The notes below the pieces were generated by a model. That model was not told where the DNA came from. It saw only the letters and a list, made by a program, of their open reading frames with translations, and did not search any database. Below are positions 1 to 5,418 of a stretch of 5,418 bases of DNA, piece after piece; position 1 is the stretch's first letter; the number at the start of each line of letters is the position of its first letter. Source of the stretch: Globobulimina sp. (lineage: Eukaryota; Foraminifera; Rotaliida); assembly GCA_003354225.1 (NCBI GenBank), contig PIVH01000583.1, positions 1-5,418 of the forward strand, written 5' to 3'. The position numbers and the translations under genes were made by a program.

Positions 1-169
1 TATTCCATTGCAATGGGATGGTAACATCACTCACTTCACCACCCAACCACAATCTGATCAATCTCAATCTCCGCCTTCCATACATATACAAACACAAATA
101 AAATCGCCTTTAAAAGATACCACAAAAGTTTAGTTCCATACACAAACTTAACATCTATGCACACATCGA

Positions 170-265
170 ATGATGACAACACATGTATCATCCTTGCACG
201 TTGAGATAGTTGATCTATTTTTACACCATTGTTATGACCATAAAACATTGGATACAACGTCTTTT
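170..265 (+). CDS. Candidate first coding exon of the poly(A) polymerase gene
   Basis: An upstream exon is required because the frame at 481-600 has no Met and is closed by TAG at 478-480. This 32-codon stretch starts with two Met codons at 170 and 173. It has an in-frame TAA upstream at 149, and ends at a phase-0 donor (GTATAA at 266) that matches the phase-0 acceptor at 480. The resulting 215-base intron would be longer than the other introns here. The encoded peptide has no recognisable motif, and the variable N-terminus of this family gives no help. Other donors at 185, 200 or 209, or an exon beyond the window, are possible. Confidence 0.25.
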
Positions 266-461
266 GTATAAATGATTGTCATTCCTGACATGATATGCAA
301 TAAAGCACAGACCATAAATATTCAATTAACTTTGTATATCATATCAGTAATTAGATTATACTTTTTATGCGCAATATTTCTAAACAAAAAGTAGTAATTA
401 TCCATGACGATTCTTGTGGCTATTCCTGATCATAAACCACCTCATTTTCATTTGTTATCGC

Positions 462-480
462 ATTAATTTTGCTGATTTAG
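462..480 (+). other. Likely 3' splice site upstream of the poly(A) polymerase core
   Basis: A pyrimidine-rich stretch ends in TTTTGCTGATTTAG at 480. It shares the TTTGCTG core with the acceptor at 1341-1351. The polymerase reading frame opens directly after it. A second AG at 518-519 (TTATTAACCAG) is also phase 0 and could be used instead. Confidence 0.5.
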
Positions 481-2503
481 ACAAACAACAAAAACACAAA
501 AACATTTGTTATTAACCAGAGCTACAGAGACGAAACTAAAGCAATCCCGCCATGGATCAGCAGCACTTATCCCAACCACCACTTCATTGACAGACTGCAC
601 ATGGAATTGGTTGATTTTTGTGTGTATGTCAGCCCCACCAAACAGGAACATTCGACTCGCTTATCACTCATCGACAATATAACACAAATTGTGTGCTCCC
701 TCTGGCCCAAAGCTACTATCCATATGTTTGGGTCCATGCAAACAAAATTATATCTCCCTACGTCCGATATTGACTTGGTTGTATATCCAAACCTCAATGA
801 CATAAACAACAGCAGCGGTGACTATAAATTGCAGTTAGCACAAGCTCTAAAACAAGCCGATATGTGCTCCTATTTAGAAATAATATCCTCTGCGAGAGTG
901 CCCTTGATCAAATTTACAGATTCCAGCTCCAATTTGTCTGTGGATATCATATTCGATCGCGAATCAGGTATGATCGCAGCGGATGAAATCAACAAATTAC
1001 AGGCAATGTATCCAGTGCTGCGACCCTTGACATACTTTTTGAAATATTTCCTATGGTTCCGCGATTTGAACGAGCCGTTTCGCGGTGGAATGGGTTCATA
1101 CTTATTACAAATGTTGATTGTGAATTTGATTCAGACGCATCCGGTGCGTGCCACTCGCAAATGGCGCTATGTTGACTGCGAAATATCTTTAGGTGGCTGG
1201 CTGCTGGCTTTCTTCGAGTTATATGGCAAACATTTCAATTATTCTGAGCTGGGCATTGCTCCCTATCCCGAGGCACATTATTTTATTAAAGTTACAGTAC
1301 ACCATTTTGTTGCATTTTTTTGTTGTGTTTGATAGTGTTTGTTTGCTGTAGGAAGAGCATGGAATGAAAGTGTATGATCGGCCATATTTGTTATGTTGTG
1401 AATGTCCGTTTGAATCGACAGCATCCAAACTGATGGACAGTGGGCGGAATACTTATAATATCATGAAAATAAAATGTGCGTTTGAATGGGCGTATAATTC
1501 ATTGCTAGCAAATGCCGCAAATCACAGGAAATCTATACTGGGGCTCTTGGTGGGGATTCGTGGCCAAACGCTGCAGATTCGATCCAATGGTAACAAATTA
1601 TTACAGTTTGACCACAGCGTTGCTCAACACAAGGAAATTGATGATTTGTTGACCAAAACGTTCGAGCTCGAAACTATGAGTAATGGCAGTAGCAGTTGCA
1701 CCGAACATGAAAATGGAAATGGAAATGAATTGTTTATACCATTGGATGATATACCAATGGAAAATGATACAGCTTCATCCAGTTCGTATGAGTCATCAGC
1801 AACGGCGACATCTACTTCTTCGTCTTCGTCATCGTATGAGTCATATAATGGAGATATTGACATAGATGTTGAAGGTGATAAATCAGCATATTATGAAGCC
1901 AGTGAATTTCAACAGAAACATTTATTTAATGCACATAGCACATCGCCGAAGATATCAGCTTCGAAAATGAAAGGAAATGTTACATTTAATTTTGAGTGTG
2001 ATTATCTTGAACATAATCCATATTTAAATGAGAAATATGATCCATTTCGGAATGGCAACAAAAGTAACAAAAAAAGGAGATTTTCTATGCTGAGTTTGGA
2101 TGAAGAGAGTGATGGGAATCTTAGTACTCAGCAACTAAAAAAAAGGAAAACCAGAGCTGTGTTGATGGATAAAGTTGGAATTGAGAGTGGTGTGGATAGT
2201 GATGACGAGTCAGAGGGAAGGAATAAGAATAAATTAATTCGATCATATTCAATGTCACATTTAAGGAAGTCAACGCCATGCATATTTTATCAAAAAGGTG
2301 GATGTAAAAAAGGGAAATTATGTGCGTTTCAACATGGTGATGATAGAAAAGGAATTGTTAAAAAAGAGAAAGAGTTTCTGGTTGATAGTGGTTTACAGCG
2401 TGGATTGGCGAATCAAGTGTGTTGGAATTTTGCTTCTGGTCATTGTCATCGAGGAAATAAATGTCGATGGTTACATTCTATAACTCCGATTTCGAAAAAG
2501 TAA
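481..2503 (+). CDS. TRF4: TRF4/PAPD5-type non-canonical poly(A) polymerase with two C-terminal CCCH zinc fingers (5' exon uncertain)
   Basis: Exons 481-1290 and 1352-2503 (653 codons before the stop at 2501-2503). Family knowledge: TRF4/Cid14/PAPD5 enzymes add short oligo(A) tails to nuclear RNAs, as the catalytic subunit of TRAMP-like complexes feeding the exosome. Seen here: the family's PW..LH.E..DF..Y.SP entry segment (553-636); the nucleotidyltransferase GS motif (730-735) followed by LYLPTSDIDLVV with two catalytic aspartates (766-768, 772-774); the third aspartate in VDI (943-945). Then come the PAP-associated core with RDLNE, GGMGSYLL and FFELYGKHFNY (1063-1245), and after the intron DRPY and the AFEWAY helix. 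A Ser/Glu/Asp-rich linker follows (about 1680-1890, with SSYES twice), then basic KKRR and KKRK patches that could be nuclear localisation signals, then two CX7CX5CX3H fingers. No Met lies between 481 and 601. Starting at 601 would cut off the conserved entry segment, so the start is probably in an upstream exon. Family assignment is near certain; the 5' end is not. Confidence 0.93.
1291..1351 (+). other. Spliceosomal intron in the poly(A) polymerase gene (61 bases)
   Basis: The polymerase frame upstream runs into a TGA at 1330-1332, while the conserved sequence resumes in another frame at 1352. A T-rich tract ending TTTGCTGTAG gives an acceptor at 1350-1351. The donor at 1291 (AAA then GTTACA) is phase 0 and joins HYFIK to EEHGMKVYDRPY. 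A second GT at 1297 (GTACAC) is also phase 0 and would add Val-Thr, leaving a 55-base intron; sequence alone does not decide between them. Reading through the intron stops translation inside the central domain. Confidence 0.88.
2279..2335 (+). other. CCCH zinc finger 1 of the poly(A) polymerase
   Basis: Zinc ligands are Cys 2279-2281, Cys 2303-2305, Cys 2321-2323 and His 2333-2335, spaced CX7CX5CX3H. Aromatic residues follow the first and third cysteines (CIFY, CAFQH), as is usual for RNA-binding CCCH fingers. Confidence 0.88.
2420..2476 (+). other. CCCH zinc finger 2 of the poly(A) polymerase
   Basis: It has the same CX7CX5CX3H spacing as the first finger, with ligands starting at 2420 and ending with His 2474-2476. 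It carries CWNF and CRWLH aromatic positions. A 28-residue basic linker separates the fingers, and the protein ends eight residues after the last ligand. Confidence 0.88.
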
Positions 2504-2539
2504 TTTGTTTACAACTGAACCTCATGATTGGTTAGAATC

Positions 2540-2546
2540 GATAAAT
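2540..2546 (+). terminator. Possible polyadenylation signal (GATAAAT) of the poly(A) polymerase gene
   Basis: GATAAAT lies 37 bases after the stop codon. CCTTTTTTGT follows at 2552-2561, a plausible downstream T-rich element. ATAAAT also follows the other two gene ends in this window. Confidence 0.4.
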
Positions 2547-2830
2547 TAATACCTTTTTTGTTATATACCATCATCCAAAGATGATATTATAAGTTTGGAT
2601 CATAGAAAAAATAGTAATGTGGATTTCCGTCGTAGAATGCAAGGATTGTTGCTATAAACAAAAGTCGAAGGCAATCTGACAAATTAAACATTTATATTTT
2701 GGGACATATTTAAAAATGGTTACAAACGTGTAACGCATCATGTTGTGTGTTTTTTGCATAAATTTAACTATGATAGTACTATTTATTAGAGGTTATTTGA
2801 TGACGAAATGCCACCTTTACTTACAAAACA

Positions 2831-2890
2831 AAAAAGATCAACCAATCACAAAAAAGGTCAACCAATCACAAAAAAGATCAACCAAACATA
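2831..2890. repeat. Three tandem copies of a 20-bp repeat
   Basis: The unit is AAAAAGATCAACCAATCACA. Copy 1 (2831-2850) and copy 2 (2851-2870) differ at one base (GATC to GGTC). Copy 3 (2871-2890) matches through AACCAA and then diverges. Read on the - strand the unit is GATTGGTTGATC plus a T-run, placed 31 bases past the membrane-protein stop. It may be part of that gene's 3' end or only a replication-slippage array. Confidence 0.9.
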
Positions 2891-2906
2891 TTTGATTATT
2901 GTACAT

Positions 2907-2913
2907 ATTTATC
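2907..2913 (-). terminator. Possible polyadenylation signal (GATAAAT) of the membrane-protein gene
   Basis: GATAAAT on the - strand starts 8 bases after the stop codon at 2921. It is followed by T-rich copies of the tandem repeat. The spacing to the stop is short, so this is tentative. Confidence 0.3.
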
Positions 2914-2920
2914 ATTTTTT

Positions 2921-4766
2921 TTATGAATGTATATTATGATTATTTCCAGGCAGCGACGGGAACGTAGTCTCAGTTGTGCTGTTTTGCGACGTTTTATGCC
3001 GCGGATTATATCCATCTGCAACAAAAGGTGAAGGTCCATATATCTGTGAATGCGTTTGATTTGTTGAAGGAACTTGTAAATTATCCGATAGTTTCGGATT
3101 TGGAGCAGCATTGGCATAGTCAAATCCAAATGAACCATCTGTATTGCGTTCAGATCGTATTCCATACATATTTGTATTGGTTGTATTTTCATTATATAAA
3201 CCTTCGTGACTCGATGTACTCTCTGTGGACGTGGATGATGATGATTTAACGTCGTATTCCTCTTCACATCGTTTATCTGTCGCATCAGAAACGCGTATTA
3301 CTGGAGCCAGTTCAACTTTGATTTCATTCATATTGTTTGCTAAAAAAGAAAACAATTTGTTATGTTGGTTTGCAATATGAAACATGTCAAAATAATACCA
3401 GTCATTGATATATATATGATTGTATGCACTATATACATGAAAAAAAGATGACTGGCATTACTGTTATACAACGAACAAATTTTACATATATGCTTAACAT
3501 TTATCATTTGCATAAACACTGTGTGGTAAATAGGAAGGCAACGAATGTTCTGTTAAATTACCATCCAATGAATTGATAAAATTCTCTTGTTGTGATAGCA
3601 TCCTTCTATGCAATTCCTTTTGTTTAGTTTTGAAATATACAAAAATCACTACACAACAACAACACGCAATCACCAAAATAATAATTGCTATGGTTATTAA
3701 CAGCAATGTTATATCGTCCAGATCTAAATTGATCGACTTCACCTCTTCTTGCTGCTTAGTGTTGGATATAGACAGTTGGGTTTTTTTGGTGCGGGAGTAT
3801 GTCGGAGATAATGTGGTTCGCTTTTTAGTTGGTCGAAATGTCGGCATTTTTGTTGGAGAATATGTAGTTGGTTCCAGTGTTGGATTATATGTTAATTCCA
3901 TTGTTGGTTCCAATGTTGGTTGGAATGATGGATACTTTGACCGTGATAACGATGGCTTAAATGATGGATTTGCTGTCGCTGATAATGTTGGGTATAATGT
4001 TGTGATTAATGTTGGTTTAAGTGATGGATTTGTTGTCGGATTCATTGTATACATGGTCGGAAATGTGGTAGGTGACGTTGTCGGATTTGTTGTTGGATAT
4101 AATGTAGGAGTTAAAGTGGGTGCTCTTGTTATTGTGGGTGTCAATGTTGGATTTATGCTTGGAATATTTGTTGGTGACACACTAAATGGAGCAGGAAGTG
4201 TTGGTGGACAATAACCTGAGCATTCAAATGATTGTGGATTTGATGAAAGATCAATAGATCCCCAATCATCACACGCTGAAGAAACAACACATTGTAACTT
4301 ACAATGACCAGTTCCACATTTAATGTCCATTCCGCGTTTGCAAGCATCTGTCTGTGTATGTTTGTTTTTTGTATGATTGGTTTGCACACAAATATACTGT
4401 ATACCCCATCACAGATTACCAAAACATCCGTAGCTGTGTCTCCATTAATTTGTGTACGATCTGAACATGTGGTGTGCTCTATACATTTAATAATGCATGG
4501 ATCACCAGTCCGGCAATTTAATGTGGATGCTTTGCAAATATCGATAGTGTCACAACTGAATATTGGAAATATGCAATATGAGAAGTCTTGTTCGGAAATA
4601 GATATAAATATTGTACGTGCTTTAGTATGCATGTTTCTCCTGTACTCGGTATAGAAGCACAGTTACAGTCTCCGATACAATTGATTGTTTCACTATTTAC
4701 AGTGTAAGCAATTGATATCAATGCAAGTGTTAATGGTGTCATTGTTAAAATACAGTCTAAAAACAT
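2921..4766 (-). CDS. Type I membrane protein: signal peptide, cysteine-rich modules, xxPT stalk, one transmembrane helix, long cytoplasmic tail (spliced)
   Basis: Model on the - strand: exons 4766-4621, 4555-4405, 4351-3499 and 3339-2921 (522 residues). If the last intron is kept, translation stops at 3494 (384 residues). The start at 4766 has ACC before ATG and an in-frame TAA 12 bases upstream. In order: a signal peptide (about residues 1-25, MTPLTLALISIAYTVNS core); cysteine-rich modules that repeat the pattern C-x3-C-x5-C and CD..D.CK; an xxPT stalk of about 136 residues; a 27-residue hydrophobic helix with four consecutive Cys (3712-3632); a basic stop-transfer segment (KTKQKELHRR); then the tail. 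All exon phases match and the modules align across junctions, which supports the joins. The layout predicts a cell-surface protein, perhaps for adhesion or sensing. I do not recognise a named family. The secreted/membrane architecture is firm; exon 1 donor and the fourth exon are less so. Confidence 0.75.
3340..3498 (-). other. Probable intron 3 of the membrane-protein gene (159 bases); its donor contains the short-form stop codon
   Basis: The acceptor is strong: TTGTTTTCTTTTTTAG ending at 3340, followed by a Ser/Thr-rich open frame in phase 1. The donor T then GTTAAG at 3498 is also phase 1 and overlaps the TAA stop of the unspliced frame. Splicing replaces the final Cys-stop by a Ser and a 138-residue extension. 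An 8-bp inverted repeat (CCAGTCAT at 3398-3405, ATGACTGG at 3448-3455) lies inside. The alternative is that 3385-2921 is a separate small gene. Confidence 0.6.
3632..3712 (-). other. Transmembrane helix of the membrane protein
   Basis: A 27-residue stretch from ITLLLITIAIIILV through four Cys to IFVYF has no charged residue. It is preceded by acidic DLDD and followed by basic KTKQK, consistent with an outside N-terminus. The cysteines at the inner half could be palmitoylated (inference). Confidence 0.92.
3800..4207 (-). repeat. Degenerate xxPT (12-base) coding repeat: extracellular stalk
   Basis: About 136 codons dominated by Pro-Thr or Pro-Ser every four residues (for example YPTTNPTTSPTTFPT). 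Such Pro/Thr-rich stretches are usually extended and O-glycosylated, and hold an ectodomain away from the membrane. The same repeats read on the + strand give a false open frame of repeated Val-Gly. Confidence 0.9.
4352..4404 (-). other. Intron 2 of the membrane-protein gene (53 bases)
   Basis: Donor GGG then GTATAC and acceptor CACAG then ACA are both phase 0. The join reads VICDGTDACKRGMDIKC, which lines up with NCDTIDICKASTLNC of the preceding module. Size matches the 61-base intron of the neighbouring polymerase gene. Confidence 0.85.
4556..4620 (-). other. Intron 1 of the membrane-protein gene, apparent GC-AG boundaries (65 bases)
   Basis: The signal-peptide frame and the next cysteine-rich frame differ, so a join is needed. 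Using acceptor TTCAG at 4556 (phase 2), no GT donor in exon 1 has the right phase. A GC donor at 4620 does, and it gives GETCILNCDTIDICKAS. This reproduces the C-x3-C-x5-C spacing of the two later modules. A canonical alternative is donor GTACAG at 4645 with acceptor CAAG at 4587 (59 bases, phase 1), but it loses the module pattern. Confidence 0.55.
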
Positions 4767-4774
4767 GGTTCGAA

Positions 4775-4816
4775 ATTACTTGAAAAGATTACTTGAAATT
4801 TATATTACTTGAAAAG
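4775..4816. repeat. Three copies of ATTACTTGAAAAG upstream of the membrane-protein start
   Basis: Copies at 4775-4787, 4788-4798 (11 of 13 bases, lacking the final AG) and 4804-4816. They end 9 bases before the ATG at 4766 on the - strand, where they read CTTTTCAAGTAAT. They sit in the leader or core promoter of that gene and could be a regulatory element or simple slippage. Confidence 0.85.
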
Positions 4817-4893
4817 AGACTTGATTCCCCATCTTTATTATTCAAGCAGATCTACAACAACAAGGACTCGAGCTTAAGAATATTAAAGAAGTA

Positions 4894-4899
4894 TTTATT
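4894..4899 (-). terminator. Canonical AATAAA polyadenylation signal
   Basis: AATAAA on the - strand begins 27 bases after the stop codon of the frame ending at 4926, within ATTAATAAATACTT. The position is typical for a eukaryotic 3' end. It marks the end of the third gene. Confidence 0.6.
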
Positions 4900-4925
4900 A
4901 ATAATAGTCAAGTATCATTACTCAA

Positions 4926-5186
4926 TTAAGGCGTAGAAATAGCATCCGAGTCAGTGATTAAATCGACAGTGGAAAGCATATCATCATCGTCATCGTCATA
5001 GCTATCTCGATCTTGTACAAGCATTCCATGATCGACGTCGACTAAAAACATATGATCCGATTGGAAATTTAATATTCTTTTATTCTCTTTATAATTATAA
5101 TTATTTCTTCTTTTTCTTCTTGGTTTCACACTGAAATCGCCACATTTTGCCTCTTTGCATTGATAATATGACAAAATATCATTCAT
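4926..5186 (-). CDS. C-terminal exon or small gene: basic then acidic low-complexity protein
   Basis: An 86-codon open frame from ATG at 5186 to TAA at 4926-4928. It carries a basic cluster (KPRRKRR), an Asn/Tyr/Lys stretch, then a run of six aspartates and an acidic C-terminus (STVDLITDSDAISTP). No family is recognised. Its ATG overlaps the stop of the frame entering from the right edge (ATGA). In a eukaryote this more likely means that an intron joins the two frames than that a separate gene begins here. Candidate acceptors are GAG at 5146-5148, GATTTCAG near 5130 and CAAAG near 5150, but none pairs decisively. The AATAAA downstream supports it being the 3' end of a transcript. Confidence 0.5.
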   Translation of the reverse strand: MNDILSYYQCKEAKCGDFSVKPRRKRRNNYNYKENKRILNFQSDHMFLVDVDHGMLVQDRDSYDDDDDDMLSTVDLITDSDAISTP

Positions 5187-5416
5187 TTGTTATCACTCAA
5201 TATTTCCAATGGTTTTATTTGCTGCACAAAATATTTTCCATTCATTAAACCAAATCTCATAAATAAACAAATTGATTTTAATAATTCAAGTCCAATTTCA
5301 TTATTTGCATTTTTATTATTATTATTATTTAATTTCTGTCTTTTTTTTTGTGGTTCATTTATATTCGAACTTAATTTGATTGCTTGTTGTAATTCAAACT
5401 CATTATTATCTTTAAA
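5183..5416 (-). CDS. Partial CDS entering from the right edge, with a ubiquitin-interacting-motif-like helix
   Basis: The frame is open for 77 codons from the window edge to TGA at 5185-5183. It lacks an early ATG because its start lies outside the window. Near the edge it reads NNEFELQQAIKLSS, close to the UIM consensus (acidic patch, Leu-x-x-Ala-hydrophobic-x-Leu-Ser). The acidic residue expected after the Ser is displaced. UIMs bind ubiquitin in deubiquitinases, proteasome and endocytic adaptors. Then follow a Lys/Gln-rich stretch including nine A's in a row (+ strand T at 5341-5349), five Asn codons from a (TTA)5 microsatellite (5313-5327), and a less simple segment (GLELLKSICLFMRFG..NGKYFVQQIKPLEIL). 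The real C-terminus may continue by splicing into 5186-4926. The parent family cannot be told from this fragment. Confidence 0.6.
   Translation of the reverse strand, partial: FKDNNEFELQQAIKLSSNINEPQKKRQKLNNNNNKNANNEIGLELLKSICLFMRFGLMNGKYFVQQIKPLEILSDNK
5313..5327. repeat. (TTA)5 microsatellite in coding sequence
   Basis: Five perfect TTA units on the + strand, read as Asn codons on the - strand within the partial gene. In-frame triplet repeats of this kind are common in AT-rich protist genes and can vary in length without breaking the frame. Confidence 0.9.
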
Positions 5417-5418
5417 AA

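Larger units (their letters stand above)
1..480. other. Upstream region of the poly(A) polymerase gene, no confident gene
   Basis: AT-rich sequence with many stops on both strands. It should hold the promoter, 5' leader and probably the first exon and intron of the polymerase gene. A 73-codon frame on the - strand (257 to 36) contains a hydrophobic run but no recognisable domain, and I do not count it as a gene. A 12-base palindrome, CCATTGCAATGG, lies at 5-16. No convincing TATA element or RNA gene was found. Confidence 0.5.
2504..2920. other. Convergent intergenic region
   Basis: This lies between the stop codons of the polymerase gene (+) and the membrane-protein gene (-). It holds both 3' untranslated regions. 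Contents: a GATTGGTT motif at 2526-2533, a GATAAAT signal and T-run after the left gene, a small perfect inverted repeat at 2570-2585 (ATCATC, CAAA loop, GATGAT), and three 20-bp tandem repeats near the right gene. No open reading frame or RNA gene stands out. Confidence 0.75.
4767..4925. promoter_or_regulatory. Short intergenic region with the 3' end of one gene and the promoter of the next (both - strand)
   Basis: Only 159 bases separate the stop at 4926 from the ATG at 4766. It holds a polyadenylation-like AATAAA near the upstream gene and the 13-bp repeats near the downstream ATG. The promoter must therefore be very compact or extend into the upstream gene. No clear TATA box was identified. 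Confidence 0.5.

Noticed and set aside
5-16. 12-base palindrome CCATTGCAATGG
   Set aside because: Single short palindrome at the window edge with no associated feature. It is probably chance.
36-257. 73-codon - strand frame with a hydrophobic stretch
   Set aside because: No family motif, no supporting splice or neighbour evidence, and it overlaps the likely leader of the polymerase gene.
1624-1863. - strand frame opposite the serine-rich linker
   Set aside because: Complement of low-complexity Ser codons inside a well-supported gene.
2831-2890. Short CRISPR-like array
   Set aside because: The 20-bp units are directly contiguous with no spacers, and the genome is eukaryotic. This is a plain tandem repeat.
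2896-3285. 129-codon - strand frame overlapping the membrane-protein tail
   Set aside because: Composition is that of a shifted-frame shadow. The alternative frame (3339-2921) follows a strong acceptor and fits the upstream exon phase.
3573-4214. Long + strand frame of repeated Val-Gly units
   Set aside because: It is the antisense shadow of the xxPT coding repeat on the - strand. The - strand frame has a signal peptide, matching exon phases and a transmembrane helix.
5033-5042. 10-base palindrome TCGACGTCGA
   Set aside because: It lies inside coding sequence for Val-Asp-Val-Asp and follows from the codons used.

Overview
The window looks like nuclear DNA from a compact-genome, AT-rich eukaryotic microbe, probably a protist. 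The reasons are short introns (about 53 to 65 bases) with clear AG acceptors, polyadenylation-like signals after stop codons, an A at -3 of a start codon, Asn/Ser/Thr-rich low-complexity protein tracts, and eukaryote-only protein families. No bacterial operon structure or Shine-Dalgarno sites are evident. A cysteine-rich ectodomain on an xxPT-repeat stalk is a style I associate with rhizarian (foraminiferan) and stramenopile protists. That lineage guess is weak.

Left part (1-2503, + strand): a spliced gene for a non-canonical poly(A) polymerase of the TRF4/PAPD5/Cid14 family. The conserved frame is open from at least 481 and runs to a stop at 2501-2503, with one small intron at 1291-1351. An upstream exon must supply the start codon; one phase-compatible candidate is 170-265. 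After the catalytic core comes an acidic, serine-rich linker with basic patches. The protein ends in two CCCH zinc fingers, which the fungal and animal enzymes I know do not have.

Middle part (4766 down to 2921, - strand): a spliced gene for a type I membrane protein. It has a signal peptide, about two and a half cysteine-rich modules split by two small introns, a long xxPT stalk and one transmembrane helix. The tail is either short (stop at 3494) or, after a phase-compatible intron whose donor contains the stop codon, a long Ser/Thr/Asn/Tyr-rich tail ending at 2921. The first intron appears to use a GC-AG boundary. Genes 1 and 2 converge on 2504-2920, which holds three copies of a 20-bp tandem repeat and matching elements after both stop codons.

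Right part (5418 down to 4926, - strand): the 3' end of a third gene. A reading frame without its own early ATG enters from the window edge, carries a ubiquitin-interacting-motif-like helix and stops at 5183. It abuts another frame (5186-4926) with basic and acidic stretches, probably the last exon of the same gene. An AATAAA signal follows. The 159 bases between this gene and the membrane-protein start hold three copies of a 13-bp motif.

The three genes have no obvious shared pathway. They look like ordinary neighbours in a dense protist genome.
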